In this document: positions 7,959 through 17,522 of the stretch, one piece after another
How the letters are laid out: each line of letters opens with the position of its first letter
Position numbering within the stretch: the first letter of the stretch is position 1
Program-made: the position numbers and the translations under genes
Assembly (NCBI RefSeq): GCF_000725285.1
Contig: NZ_CP007161.1
Location: 3,076,213-3,140,212 of the forward strand
Reading direction: 5' to 3'
Length of the DNA: 64,000 nucleotides
DNA from: Virgibacillus sp. SK37
Lineage (GTDB): Bacteria > Bacillota > Bacilli > Bacillales > Amphibacillaceae
The notes under the pieces: generated by a model
The model's database searches: none
What the model was told of the DNA's origin: nothing
The model's input: the letters and a program-made list of their open reading frames with translations, nothing else

Positions 7959-9713
7959 GTGGGCCAAAAAAAACGCAAGATGAGTTTTTACTTTTGCTTT
8001 ATTGCATTGCTGATAACCATGCCCTTAAGTATAACAAGTGTCCAAGCAAAAGATAGCATGCAGGAAAATAACCCTAAAATTATCGTCATCTACTCATCAG
8101 TTAATGAGGAAATAGATGAACACCAACGAATGCTAGATATGTTACTTGGTCATTTCTCTACAAACATCACGTTTAAACCAGCTTCACAAGTTAAGGAGAT
8201 GGATTTCAGTCAAGCGGATTATGTATTCTATTATGGGCAACAAAGAGAAATACTTCCCGAATCCTTCATCAAGATGATTTCATCCTATAAAGGTACGTTT
8301 GTTTCCATCGGTTATAATGCCTATCAATTTGGAGAACGATTCGACAACATCGAGTGGATTTCCAATACTGCCGAAATTGAACGGATAACCCAAATGAACA
8401 ATCCAACTAAAGAACAACCCTTCGATCCTACATCCATTCTATATATTAATATTACGGAGGATGAACAGACCGAAATCCTTTTAACCGGGCATATGAAAAA
8501 GAAAGAGTACCCCTTATTCTTAAGAAAACAAAACACCTACTATTTGGCTGCTACTACAATACAGCACCCACTTTCTATATTTGTTGCCAATGCCCTTTAC
8601 GAAGTTTTCGGGGAACCTCCAGCTATGAATGTGGACACTCACCCTGGCTATATCAGGCTTGAAGACGTTCATCCAATGGTCAATCCGAACCATCTCATGG
8701 GTATTGCCAAAATACTGGCAGAAAAAAATATTCCTTATATGATAGCTGTCATCCCTGTCTATACAAACCCGATAACGAAAGAGCAACATCACTTCTCGGA
8801 TTCACCTGAACTAATTAAAACATTAAAATTCATGCAGAAAAATGGCGGTAGTATTGTCCTGCATGGTTATACACATCAATTTAGGTTAAGTGAAACTGGA
8901 GAAGGCTTTGAATTTTGGGATACCGAAAATAATATGCCAATTTACCATAATCAAGATGAAGAAGTAATAATAAAAACCGAAGATGATTTTAATACTGTAT
9001 CAGATTATGAGCAATATCTTCACGAACAAAAGACACACGAAAAAAGTTATATTGAAGAACGATTAACAAAGGGAATTGAGGAATTAGCAAACTACGGATT
9101 ATATCCACTAGCCTTTGAAGCTCCTCATTACACAATGTCACAACAAGGGTATCAAATAACGTCCAAGTACTTTTCCACCTATGTCGGCCAACTGCAGCTC
9201 AGCGACCAGGATTGGAAAGTAATGGCTGCGGCTCCTTATATAACAACACCAAGCTTCCTTCATGGTATGCAGCTCCTACCCGAAACAATCGGCTATGTCG
9301 ACCCGGAAGACCCATTGGCTTTAGACAAGATGATACAAAATGCAAAAGAGCACCAAATTGTCAGAAATGGCATGGTGGCAGGATTTTTTCACCCGTATTT
9401 AGGTGTAGAGGTATTTCAGGAATTTATTGAGGAAATGGAGAAACTTCCAAATATTAATTGGATCGACTTAAAAGAAATGAATCATAATGTCCAGACCGAG
9501 CATGTAGATATTCAGGCGAAAGAAGGCAATATTACGGTCAACATGAAGCGCATGGGACTATTTATGTCTTCATGGGACTACTTAAGCTATCATCTGAAGG
9601 CTATCCTTTTAAAAATGCTTTGGGGCTTCGCTGTCATTGGAGGTTTAGCCGTGTTGGCATTTGTTTATCTTACACTCATTAACCGTAAGCGTTATGTAAA
9701 AAGGGGGGATTAA
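7959..9713 (+). CDS. DUF2334 polysaccharide deacetylase-like protein, YdaL-type
   Basis: At 584 residues, with a signal peptide (about 8-31, ending near VQA), a large outer domain and one C-terminal membrane helix (about 550-575) followed by KRKR. DUF2334 is related to NodB-type deacetylases: YIRLEDVHP carries the acidic motif, SIVLHGYTHQF the metal-binding histidines, and GFFHPYLG the third motif. It probably modifies a nascent surface polysaccharide outside the membrane. GTG 7959 is chosen because AAGGAGG lies 7 nt before it; the GTG at 7953 is too close. The glycosyltransferase follows after a single base, so the pair is co-translated. Confidence 0.82.
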   Translation: MGQKKRKMSFYFCFIALLITMPLSITSVQAKDSMQENNPKIIVIYSSVNEEIDEHQRMLDMLLGHFSTNITFKPASQVKEMDFSQADYVFYYGQQREILPESFIKMISSYKGTFVSIGYNAYQFGERFDNIEWISNTAEIERITQMNNPTKEQPFDPTSILYINITEDEQTEILLTGHMKKKEYPLFLRKQNTYYLAATTIQHPLSIFVANALYEVFGEPPAMNVDTHPGYIRLEDVHPMVNPNHLMGIAKILAEKNIPYMIAVIPVYTNPITKEQHHFSDSPELIKTLKFMQKNGGSIVLHGYTHQFRLSETGEGFEFWDTENNMPIYHNQDEEVIIKTEDDFNTVSDYEQYLHEQKTHEKSYIEERLTKGIEELANYGLYPLAFEAPHYTMSQQGYQITSKYFSTYVGQLQLSDQDWKVMAAAPYITTPSFLHGMQLLPETIGYVDPEDPLALDKMIQNAKEHQIVRNGMVAGFFHPYLGVEVFQEFIEEMEKLPNINWIDLKEMNHNVQTEHVDIQAKEGNITVNMKRMGLFMSSWDYLSYHLKAILLKMLWGFAVIGGLAVLAFVYLTLINRKRYVKRGD

Positions 9714-9714
9714 A

Positions 9715-10974
9715 TTGATTGAGTTTTTCCTGTATAGTTCATTGTTTACTATTTGGCTTATGTTATTTTATCACCTGTTCCTCATGCTGGGCGGTTATTT
9801 ATTTTCAATAAAACATCAGCAAGTAAATCGTTCATTACCAAAAGATGACACTTCTTTACCTATCGTCAGCATTCTCATACCAGCACATAATGAAGAAATG
9901 GTTATTAAAGAGACAATCAAATCGATGGTACGTCTTCAATACCCAAAAGACAAATTAGAAGTGATTATTATTAATGATAACTCAATGGATGCAACAGGTA
10001 CGATCACAGATGAATATGCAAGTAAATATGAATTCATTAACGTAATTCATAATAAACCTCCATTTGCGGGAAGAGGCAAATCCGGTGCTTTGAATGTAGG
10101 ATTGAGACAATCTTCCGGAGAGATTATTGTTGTTTATGATGCAGATAACACGCCAGAGCCGGATGCGGTAAGGAATCTGGTTCTCGAGTTACAAAAGGAT
10201 CAAAAAGCTGCTGCAGTAGTTGGTAAGTTCAGGGTAATTAATCATAACAAAAATCTACTTACCAGATTTATTAATATCGAAACAATTACTTTTCAATGGT
10301 TAGCCCAAGCAGGTAGATGGTTTTGGTTTAAAATTACATCGATACCCGGGACCAATTTCGCAATTCGAAGATCTGTGCTAGAGGAATTAGGTGGCTGGGA
10401 TGTAAAAGCATTATCAGAGGACACAGAGTTAAGTATACGCGTATATAATTTGGGGCATTACATACGCTTTATCCCGACAGCAGTGACATGGGAGCAGGAA
10501 CCTGAAACCTTTAGAGTATGGTGGAAACAACGAACAAGATGGGCATGCGGAAATATCTATGTTATCCAAAAGTACTTATTACGGTTTCATAAATTAAAAA
10601 GAAAACGAATAGTAATCGATCTCATCTACTTTCTATTAACCTATTTTCTATTTTTGGGTGGTATACTCATATCTCACATTCTATTTGTGCTGCGTTTATT
10701 TTTTGATTTCAACTTATCAATTGGGCTTGTCTCCTATGTATTGTTAATTTTAGGATTTCTATTGTTCGTTACAGAAGTTCTTTTAGCCTTAAGCATGGAA
10801 AAAGGCCAACTTCATAGAAGAAATCTCCTCCATGTAGTACTAATGTATTTTGTCTATTCACAGCTTTGGCTAGGTCTCATGCTATATTCTTTATGTAAAG
10901 AGATGAAACGAACCCTCTTTAAACAAGAGGTCACATGGTACAAAACACAACGGTTCAAAGGAAAATTAGATTAA
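9715..10974 (+). CDS. Processive family 2 glycosyltransferase, YdaM/cellulose-synthase-like
   Basis: A 419-residue membrane enzyme. Two helices sit near residues 5-32, then the GT-A domain with LIPAHNEE (54-61), DAD at 142-144 for the metal/nucleotide, the catalytic ED at 235-236 and QRTRW (272-276), the marker of processive synthases. Four more helices follow (about 300-395). It polymerises an exopolysaccharide at the inner membrane face; the sugar cannot be told. The TTG start lies behind GGGGGG. The c-di-GMP receptor (YdaK) and the BcsB-like YdaN of the B. subtilis operon have no counterpart here. Confidence 0.85.
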   Translation: MIEFFLYSSLFTIWLMLFYHLFLMLGGYLFSIKHQQVNRSLPKDDTSLPIVSILIPAHNEEMVIKETIKSMVRLQYPKDKLEVIIINDNSMDATGTITDEYASKYEFINVIHNKPPFAGRGKSGALNVGLRQSSGEIIVVYDADNTPEPDAVRNLVLELQKDQKAAAVVGKFRVINHNKNLLTRFINIETITFQWLAQAGRWFWFKITSIPGTNFAIRRSVLEELGGWDVKALSEDTELSIRVYNLGHYIRFIPTAVTWEQEPETFRVWWKQRTRWACGNIYVIQKYLLRFHKLKRKRIVIDLIYFLLTYFLFLGGILISHILFVLRLFFDFNLSIGLVSYVLLILGFLLFVTEVLLALSMEKGQLHRRNLLHVVLMYFVYSQLWLGLMLYSLCKEMKRTLFKQEVTWYKTQRFKGKLD

Positions 10975-11023
10975 AAAAGATCTCCGCTTTGAAATAGAGA
11001 TAGATTTAATAAGAAGATGGATT

Positions 11024-11059
11024 GCCTTGTAGAAATAAAAACTCTACGAGGCTTTTCTT
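11024..11059 (+). terminator. Terminator of the exopolysaccharide pair
   Basis: The stem GCCTTGTAGA / TCTACGAGGC (one G-T pair) followed by TTTTCTT, 50 bp after the GT2 stop. Confidence 0.7.
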
Positions 11060-11452
11060 ATGGAGCTATAGATTGGAATGAAAATAACCCATGGTGGGTT
11101 GCTGCCTGCCTTTTAAGTATATTAAAATCTAAATTTAATATAAAAGATTCAGGACAAAGGATGTATTTTATTTTAGAATTATCAGTATTTAATACGGATA
11201 GCCTATATACTTCAGGATACGAAATAGATAGGATAGAGATATATTGACTACGATAAACGTGGAGGTGAAGCAGTTATTTGAAAGCGCTTTAACCAACATG
11301 AATGACAAGATAGCATAATAAACCTCAAACAATGTTAAATCTAGCAATGTTTCAACAAGAGATTAACACAATTCAGGTCAAGTAAAGTCAGCATAGTAAG
11401 AACTACAATGAAATAAAACACAAAAAATAATCATACCAGGAGGCAAAATAGA
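11060..11452 (+). other. Intergenic leader of the M14 carboxypeptidase gene
   Basis: About 390 bp. Near 11261-11320 a GGAG is followed by a 17-codon frame (VKQLFESALTNMNDKIA) that stops at once and may be the debris of a small coiled-coil gene. No other coding sequence is convincing. A ribosome site CAGGAGG at the right end serves the ATG at 11453. Confidence 0.35.
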
Positions 11453-12493
11453 ATGAGAAAAAAGTTGATAACAGTAGCATTAACAGGAACGATGATACTT
11501 GGTACTACGCTTATATCATCACCTCCCATTCATGCAGTTGGAAATGGACCAAACTATGGTGGCAATGAATCTGTGCAGACATCTATTTATACATCCCATG
11601 CTGAAATGGGTAAATTTTTAAAGGAACAGGAAATGAAACAGGATAATATGGAGCTTGAAGTAATCGGGCAATCGGTAAAAGGTCGTGATTTATATCTTGT
11701 TAAATATATAACAAACCCAGACAATCCTACCATTCTCTATTTGACCCAGCAACATGGGAATGAGGCATTGAACACAGAGGGAGCCCTTACATTCATCAAG
11801 GAAATGGGAACTGGAAAAATGAAAAAGCTGGCAGACGGTGTGAATATTCTTATTGTACCAAGATTAAATCCGGATGGAGCTGCAGGCGATGTAAATTTTT
11901 CACTTGATGATTATGTTGCTGATGGCGACCACCATCTGACTCGCTACAATGCCAACGGTGTCGACCTTAACAGGGATCACATTAACCGGGAACAGCCCGA
12001 AACAAAAGCGTTGCATGAAAATGTGCTTGGTAAATATGATATTGACTATATGATTGATCTCCATCACCAGGGCGCACATAGTGAACAGAACGGTGAGCTT
12101 GTTTCCGGTTCTATTCTGCATCCGACCACAGAAAATGTGGATCCAGATGTCTTACAAAAGTCCAAGCAATTGGGCGCAGTTGTCTATGATGCAATTGAAC
12201 CAAAGGGCTGGGGACACCTTGGTAAATATGCCGGTGGTTCAGCGGAAACTATCAGCCGAAACGGGCTTGCCGTCGAATATGGTATTTCCACCTTATTATT
12301 TGAGGTTCGCGGCATGGCAGATCACTCCTACGAATCTTATGTACTTGGACAAAAAGGGAATGGTTACCTAATCAAACAAGCCGTTACTACTATGGAGTCC
12401 ACAGCAAAAGCAATCGCGAACGGCTCTATTAATGAAAAAGACGTTTCTTTCTGGGATACATTAGAAGTACAAAACACACGCCCAACGGAATAA
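11453..12493 (+). CDS. Secreted M14 family zinc carboxypeptidase
   Basis: At 346 residues with a Sec signal peptide (1 to about 28, ending IHA). The metal site is visible as H101-G-N-E104 and the histidine in DLHHQG (204/205). Substrate residues are in PRLNPDG and GVDLNRD, and the general base is E284 in TLLFEVRGM. The family removes C-terminal residues from peptides or cleaves gamma-D-glutamyl bonds in wall peptides; the extracellular form without wall-binding repeats suggests peptide scavenging. It stands alone between its own leader and a strong terminator. Confidence 0.88.
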   Translation: MRKKLITVALTGTMILGTTLISSPPIHAVGNGPNYGGNESVQTSIYTSHAEMGKFLKEQEMKQDNMELEVIGQSVKGRDLYLVKYITNPDNPTILYLTQQHGNEALNTEGALTFIKEMGTGKMKKLADGVNILIVPRLNPDGAAGDVNFSLDDYVADGDHHLTRYNANGVDLNRDHINREQPETKALHENVLGKYDIDYMIDLHHQGAHSEQNGELVSGSILHPTTENVDPDVLQKSKQLGAVVYDAIEPKGWGHLGKYAGGSAETISRNGLAVEYGISTLLFEVRGMADHSYESYVLGQKGNGYLIKQAVTTMESTAKAIANGSINEKDVSFWDTLEVQNTRPTE

Positions 12494-12505
12494 TGAATTG
12501 GATAC

Positions 12506-12541
12506 AAACACCCCAGCAGGAATTCCTGCTGGGGTGTTTTA
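12506..12541 (+). terminator. Strong terminator, probably bidirectional
   Basis: A perfect stem of more than 12 bp built on ACACCCCAGCAGG / CCTGCTGGGGTGT with A and T runs on the two sides. It lies between the carboxypeptidase gene and the convergent ParA module. Confidence 0.9.
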
Positions 12542-12578
12542 ATGAGGCGGGTTAGAGGCGGATTTCCCACCCTTCACA

Positions 12579-13163
12579 TCAATACTCCATCCTCATCGCC
12601 TTCCCTCTGATCCCACTCCCGACAACTGAGTTCACAATCCGTTCCAATAGCTCCTGCTTTGTGTATCTCTGATTAACATAAACGCCTAAGTATTTGGCAA
12701 AAGCAACGATGTCTTTTTTTAACCGAAGGGCATCCTGGGTCAGCAAGAGCTCCTTTGCTTCTTCCAGTGTGCTACTGTTGCGTAGCGCGTCTTCCATTGG
12801 TTTCCACTGATCCCCACCAGTTATCCTGTTACTTTCATCTCCCCCCGAATCAGTAATACCAAAATGTGATGCTATTTTTTGATAGATCACTTTTTTGGTA
12901 TCCCTTGTTTTAATTGGTAAGTTGTACTCACCGCAAAATTGCAACAAATCCTTTTTCGTATATCCTTCTAAGATCTTTTCTACATCCGTCGTTTGCCTTG
13001 CTTCCCGCTCTATTCTTTCTATCTCCCTCAGGTACCTTTTTTCCTTTACCTTATAGTGAATTTCAGCATTTCCTTCTATTAATTCTTGAAATTGCTCCAT
13101 AGTTAACCCTTCTAAAAAGTTCAGCGCGATTCGAAGTACCTTTTCTGTATCTCGTTTACTCAT
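12579..13163 (-). CDS. ParA partner with two SAP/HeH-like motifs
   Basis: 194 residues from the ATG at 13163, which overlaps the end of the ParA gene by 8 nt (ATGAGTAA); the frame stays open to 13187. A charged coiled segment (about 35-65) is followed by two helix-extension-helix units, YTKKDLLQFCGEYNLPIKTR (about 75-100) and KKDIVAFAKYLGVYVNQRYT (about 155-175), which look like SAP or Rho-N type DNA-binding motifs. No ParB nuclease fold or HTH is evident. It is inferred to be the DNA-binding adaptor of the ParA-like ATPase, replacing a classical ParB. Confidence 0.6.
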   Translation of the reverse strand: MSKRDTEKVLRIALNFLEGLTMEQFQELIEGNAEIHYKVKEKRYLREIERIEREARQTTDVEKILEGYTKKDLLQFCGEYNLPIKTRDTKKVIYQKIASHFGITDSGGDESNRITGGDQWKPMEDALRNSSTLEEAKELLLTQDALRLKKDIVAFAKYLGVYVNQRYTKQELLERIVNSVVGSGIRGKAMRMEY

Positions 13164-14121
13164 GCTTTTGTCCGCCGTAATTCGCATGAAAAGTAATCAG
13201 TTCATCTACAATTTGCTTGATTTCATTTCGTATATTTTCCTGTAATGTGGTCTGACCCTTTGTTAGTATGACAGGTATACCAGTTTCTGGAGCTGGGGCA
13301 AATAAGGTTTTATTTTCACGCATATAACTCTGAAAACAAGTATGATCTCTTTTTACTTGGTTCATATATTCGCGCTGTGTAGCAATTGGTTCCCCACTAT
13401 AGAAGGAGATCATCGTGAATACGACACCGAGCTCTTGTGGGTCAATCTTCTCGATCGAATGGTCTGCTTCCTCACAAAAACGGTTATATTTCTTTTTCAA
13501 TGTATGAACATGACGTATTAGTGTATCAATTCCCAATGTTGATAAGTAATCTGCCTTTGCCGGCACCACATATCCATCACTGGCGACAAGGGCATTTTGT
13601 GTGACCAAATTGAAATTCGGCGGACAATCGATCAGGACCATATCGTACCCATCTTTTATTTCATCCAGTTTCATACGTAATCTTGATAACACCCTCAAAT
13701 AATTGCTACGAATTGTGCGATCTGTGTTCCCTCCCAGTCTGCTTGAAAGCTCCATATCGACATGAATTAATTCAAGATGTGAACATATCAAATCAATCCT
13801 GCCTCGATTATTATCTAATCGCTGGTTAACAACATACGGTGTAACAATCAAATCTCCAAGCGAAACCTCTCCATCTCTATCCAAAAAGTCATCATACCAA
13901 TGCTTGATTGTTCGCTCCTGCCGATCAAGTGCCAACCATTCCTCAAATCGCATAAACGATAAAGTCAAATTCGTCTGTGGGTCCAGATCAATGAGCAACA
14001 CATGCTTCCCTCTATTTGCCAACTCTGCCGCAATATTAGCTGAGAGCGTGGTTTTACCAACACCACCCTTATAATTCATAACCGAAATTACCCCAATAAT
14101 CTTCTCCCCCTTCATGTTCAC
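13156..14121 (-). CDS. ParA/Soj-family ATPase
   Basis: At 321 residues. The deviant Walker A KGGVGKT is at residues 18-24, followed by VLLIDLDPQTNLT (A') and MVLIDCPPNFN (Walker B), the full set for a dimerising ParA ATPase that moves over the nucleoid. It is longer than chromosomal Soj and has no ParB/Spo0J next to it, so it is not the oriC partition pair. Plasmid-derived partition, or positioning of a protein cargo, are both possible. The partner gene downstream overlaps it. The leader at 14122-14652 gives no clear operator. Confidence 0.85.
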   Translation of the reverse strand: MNMKGEKIIGVISVMNYKGGVGKTTLSANIAAELANRGKHVLLIDLDPQTNLTLSFMRFEEWLALDRQERTIKHWYDDFLDRDGEVSLGDLIVTPYVVNQRLDNNRGRIDLICSHLELIHVDMELSSRLGGNTDRTIRSNYLRVLSRLRMKLDEIKDGYDMVLIDCPPNFNLVTQNALVASDGYVVPAKADYLSTLGIDTLIRHVHTLKKKYNRFCEEADHSIEKIDPQELGVVFTMISFYSGEPIATQREYMNQVKRDHTCFQSYMRENKTLFAPAPETGIPVILTKGQTTLQENIRNEIKQIVDELITFHANYGGQKHE

Positions 14122-14652
14122 CAGTTAAATATATATGCGAGGTGACATGACAACTTTCATTGTTGGAGGGAGAAATTCGGGATTATATTTGCGTTTGTTT
14201 GGGGGGAGTGGTTAGGGACAAAATGTTTGGTGTAATTATTGAAGAAGTGTAAGAACACTGCTTGAAAATCAATATGGACTAAACAATAATTATGTAAAAT
14301 TGCTCAAATTAATACTAACTGTACTAGTTATATCTACTAGATAAATATAATGCTCCCTGTAAACTTTATAAAACTATCATTGATATGTGATAAAGGTAAG
14401 AAGGTACGCACCCTTTGTTACATCATTCCTATTTAGTATAAGAGCAGAAGTACCTAGACTTAAATAAGTGGCTTTAACGCTCTACATTACGTACTAGATC
14501 CAAAGCAACATCTGTTTATCCCAAAACCCAATAATAGAAATCACTTATAAGCATTATTAAATTATCAAATAACCAATCATCAAATATACGAATCATTTCC
14601 CATCTTCCAACGTACACTTTCCTAATAAAAAAATTTCTAGGGAGGTTTAAAA
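14122..14652. other. Divergent intergenic region, ParA module / symporter
   Basis: 531 bp with no coding frame. It contains GGTAAGAAGGTACGCACC around 14394-14411, loosely like the operators found before HxlR-type genes, but no such gene is here. The promoters of both flanking units must lie in it; no confident -35/-10 pair could be picked. Confidence 0.35.
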
Positions 14653-16077
14653 ATGGCAATAAGTCTACTTGATCTATCGTTAATTATCTTTTACTTTATT
14701 ATTGTTCTATGGATTGGCTACTTTACAATGAAAAAGATTTCCAGCTTTAATGACTATTCTGTTGCAGGAAGAACAATGCCCTTTGCATTAATCTTTGCAA
14801 CTATTGGAGCCACTCTTGCTGGTGGTGGAGCCACTGTGGGCCGGGTTTCTTTTGTCTATGAAACAGGGATCGTCGTATTTCTAGCCTTGTTAGGTGTCGT
14901 AATAAGTCAGGTATTAATCGGCTTTTTTGTTGCGCCCCGCATCCGTGAGATGGAAGACGTCCATACCATTGGAGACATCATGTATTTTTATTTCGGCCGT
15001 TCCGGACAACTGATCTCCAGTATCTTCTCTCTTATATTTATGATTGGTATTTTCGGTGTACAAGCTCTCGCATTAGGTCGTATTCTAGAGCCTATTATAG
15101 GTTTACCTTTCCTTACCTTAACAATTATAGGGGCTGCTGTTACCATCGCTTACACGTGGGCAGGTGGAATGCTCGCTGTTGTTTATACAGATGCCGTTCA
15201 ATTTATTCTATTGGTCGGTGGAATCGCAACTGCTACCGCCATCGGGGTTACTAAAATGGGCGGCATGACGCCTATCATCGAACAAGTTTCTTCAATCAAT
15301 CCAGAGCATCTAGTCTTCTTTGGTGGCCCCTGGACAATAGGTATTTTCATATCCACGTTCCTTAGCTTTCTTCTTGGTGAAGCTCTTGCTCCTCATTATA
15401 TACAAAGATACGCAGCTTCCAAGTCTTCCAGTATTACTAAATGGAGTACTGTTTCCTTTGCTACTATGTATATTTTCCTCACTATCGTCATTATGGTAAT
15501 TGGTCTGATCGGATTTATCATCTTCCCAACCATGGAAGGAGATATGGTGTTTGTTAATTTTGTAATGGAATACCTTCCTATCGGTGTTATAGGACTTGTT
15601 TTCGGGGCCTTAATCGCGGCTGTTATGTCTACCGGCAGCTCTATTTTAAATACAGCCGCTGTCATTTTTACGAAGGACATTTACAAAGTTCTCATTAATA
15701 AAGATGCAGATGATAAACGTATGTTGAAATGGACACAATATACCACACTTTTGGTAGGGTTCGGTGGAGTAATTGTTTCTTTATTTATACCTAATGTGAT
15801 GAACTTAATGCTTTACTTATTCCAGCTTTGGGCACCCTCCATACTTCCACCAATGGCAATTGCCCTACTTTGGGGGAAGGCAATGGAAAGGAAAGTATCG
15901 CCTGCTGCAGGTGCGCCTGCCATTTTGTCAGGTGTATTTATGACCATCCTTTGGCTGAATATTCTTAACGAACCATTTGGTTTTCCTGCAATTGTAATTG
16001 GTATTGTTACTAATCTTATCGTCTTCTGGATTGTCCATCATATGACATCAAATAAATTACTAAAGCCAAATATGTAA
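14653..16077 (+). CDS. Sodium:solute symporter (SSS family)
   Basis: A 474-residue permease with about 13 hydrophobic helices and a LeuT-like fold. Typical SSS features are SSFNDYSVAGRTMP after helix 1, ATLAGGGATVGR in helix 2, and the region TYAWAGGMLAVVYTDAVQ-like near residues 180-195. It is the first gene of an operon with a 33-residue accessory protein and two flavin amine oxidoreductases, so the cargo is probably an amino acid, N-methyl amino acid or related amine. AGGGAGG precedes the ATG. Confidence 0.88.
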   Translation: MAISLLDLSLIIFYFIIVLWIGYFTMKKISSFNDYSVAGRTMPFALIFATIGATLAGGGATVGRVSFVYETGIVVFLALLGVVISQVLIGFFVAPRIREMEDVHTIGDIMYFYFGRSGQLISSIFSLIFMIGIFGVQALALGRILEPIIGLPFLTLTIIGAAVTIAYTWAGGMLAVVYTDAVQFILLVGGIATATAIGVTKMGGMTPIIEQVSSINPEHLVFFGGPWTIGIFISTFLSFLLGEALAPHYIQRYAASKSSSITKWSTVSFATMYIFLTIVIMVIGLIGFIIFPTMEGDMVFVNFVMEYLPIGVIGLVFGALIAAVMSTGSSILNTAAVIFTKDIYKVLINKDADDKRMLKWTQYTTLLVGFGGVIVSLFIPNVMNLMLYLFQLWAPSILPPMAIALLWGKAMERKVSPAAGAPAILSGVFMTILWLNILNEPFGFPAIVIGIVTNLIVFWIVHHMTSNKLLKPNM

Positions 16078-16107
16078 CCATGCAATTTTATTAAAGGAGG
16101 ACTAAAA

Positions 16108-16209
16108 ATGAGCTTTTGGGATATTTTAGTGTATTTCTCTATAGCAGTTTGTTATTTTTCAGCATTAACAGTAATCATCGGGTGGATAAAACACGCCAGA
16201 AATAAATAG
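16108..16209 (+). CDS. Symporter small accessory protein, 33 residues
   Basis: ATG at 16108 behind AAAGGAGG; the product is one hydrophobic helix (MSFWDILVYFSIAVCYFSAL continuing to IIGW) with a basic end KHARNK. Very short single-helix proteins encoded directly after SSS permeases are a recognised class of symporter accessory subunits, and the aromatic-rich start and position fit. It probably sits in the membrane beside the transporter. It lies 30 bp after the permease stop and 44 bp before the next gene. The start and stop are clear; the role is inferred from context. Confidence 0.75.
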   Translation: MSFWDILVYFSIAVCYFSALTVIIGWIKHARNK

Positions 16210-16253
16210 GTGGCACATCTATTTATAAAAACTATCATTTGGAGGCAATTTAA

Positions 16254-17504
16254 ATGAAGAAAAAAGTGATCGTGATCGGTGGTGGAATAATTGGCCTTTC
16301 ATCCGCCTATTATCTCTCAAAAAACGGATATGATGTTACCATTTTGGAAAAGGGAAATTTTGCAGAAGCTTGCTCAAGAGGGAATCAAGGCTGGGTCTGT
16401 CCAGCCTTACACACTCCTGTACCTGAACCAGGGTTAGTAGGGTCTTCAATTAAATGGCTGATGAAAAAGGATAGTCCTTTATATATTAAGCCTTCTGCGG
16501 CACCTAAGTTGTCCGGGTGGTTGGGTCAGTTTATGACACATTGTAATGAAGGAGATTTCAAGGCAGGCAAGGATGCATTACATCATCTTAGCAGCAAAAC
16601 ATTTGAATTCTATGATGCTTTGAAAGCAGACGGCCTAGAATTTGAGATGCATCAAAAAGGAATGCTATTTATCTTCTTAAATGAAAAAGAGTTAGAGCAA
16701 ACGAAAGCAAAGTTTGTAGAGAGCTCGAAGGTATATGGCCATGAGACGCCTACCATTCTATCAGGAGATGAAGTACGGCAATTAGAGCCTAATATTTCCG
16801 GTAACGTGATAGGAGGTCTATTACTCGAAAAACAACGTCATTTATGCCCTGAAACACTTGCTAATTCTTTTATCAATAAGCTTTGGGACATGGGAGTTAA
16901 ACTACTGTGTAACAAAGAAGTAACCGAAATGGAAAAAGTGGGGAGTACCGTGGTAGCAGTAAAATGTAACGAAGAAAGATTTGAAGCAGATACATTTCTA
17001 ATAGCAACTGGTTCATGGTCAGGGCAATTGGCAAAGCTCATTGATTATAATCTCCCCATTCAAGCTGGTAAAGGGTACAGTATTACGATAGAAAATCCAA
17101 AAGTTAGATTTTCACATCCTATGTATTTAGGTGACACAAAAGCAGGTATCAGTCCCTTTCAGGAGTATACCAGAATAGGTGGCACCATGGAGTTATCTGG
17201 AATTAATTTAACTATAGACAAAAAACGGATTCAAGGTATCAGAAATTCTGTATCCAAGTACCTAACAGACGAAGTGCAGGGAGTAAACGAGGTCGAGTGG
17301 ACTGGTATGAGACCAATGGTTCCTGATGGACTTCCTGTACTCGGGTTGGTACCTAACGTTGAAAACACTTTTGTGGCAACTGGTCATGGGATGGTCGGTG
17401 TTTCCATGGCTCCAGTAACTGGTAAAGTTATGTCAGATTTAATTTGTAACGGTCGGTCCGATTTCAATCTAGAACCTTTTGCACCCGGGCGGTTTAGTAG
17501 ATAA
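16254..17504 (+). CDS. FAD-dependent D-amino acid dehydrogenase/oxidase family protein (DadA-like)
   Basis: At 416 residues. The FAD-binding GGGIIGLSSAYYLSKNGYDV Rossmann start lies at residues 9-28, with a glutamate at the strand 2 end (ILEKG). NQGWVCPALHTPVPEPG and the end TGHGMVGVSMAPVTGK agree with the DadA branch of the DAO superfamily. It would oxidise a D-amino acid or similar amine, passing electrons to the respiratory chain or oxygen. It is placed between the symporter and a sarcosine-oxidase-like gene, forming a catabolic operon. Confidence 0.82.
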   Translation: MKKKVIVIGGGIIGLSSAYYLSKNGYDVTILEKGNFAEACSRGNQGWVCPALHTPVPEPGLVGSSIKWLMKKDSPLYIKPSAAPKLSGWLGQFMTHCNEGDFKAGKDALHHLSSKTFEFYDALKADGLEFEMHQKGMLFIFLNEKELEQTKAKFVESSKVYGHETPTILSGDEVRQLEPNISGNVIGGLLLEKQRHLCPETLANSFINKLWDMGVKLLCNKEVTEMEKVGSTVVAVKCNEERFEADTFLIATGSWSGQLAKLIDYNLPIQAGKGYSITIENPKVRFSHPMYLGDTKAGISPFQEYTRIGGTMELSGINLTIDKKRIQGIRNSVSKYLTDEVQGVNEVEWTGMRPMVPDGLPVLGLVPNVENTFVATGHGMVGVSMAPVTGKVMSDLICNGRSDFNLEPFAPGRFSR

Positions 17505-17522
17505 AGATGGGAGGTTTTCCAT

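Noticed and set aside
11017-11247. Frame of 76 codons after the GT2 gene
   Set aside because: It begins inside the terminator stem at 11024-11059, has no ribosome site and no family resemblance.
11279-11292. TGAAAGCGCTTTAA as a CcpA cre site
   Set aside because: The core matches but one conserved end base does not, and the stretch can also be read as codons of a small decayed gene; the evidence is too thin.
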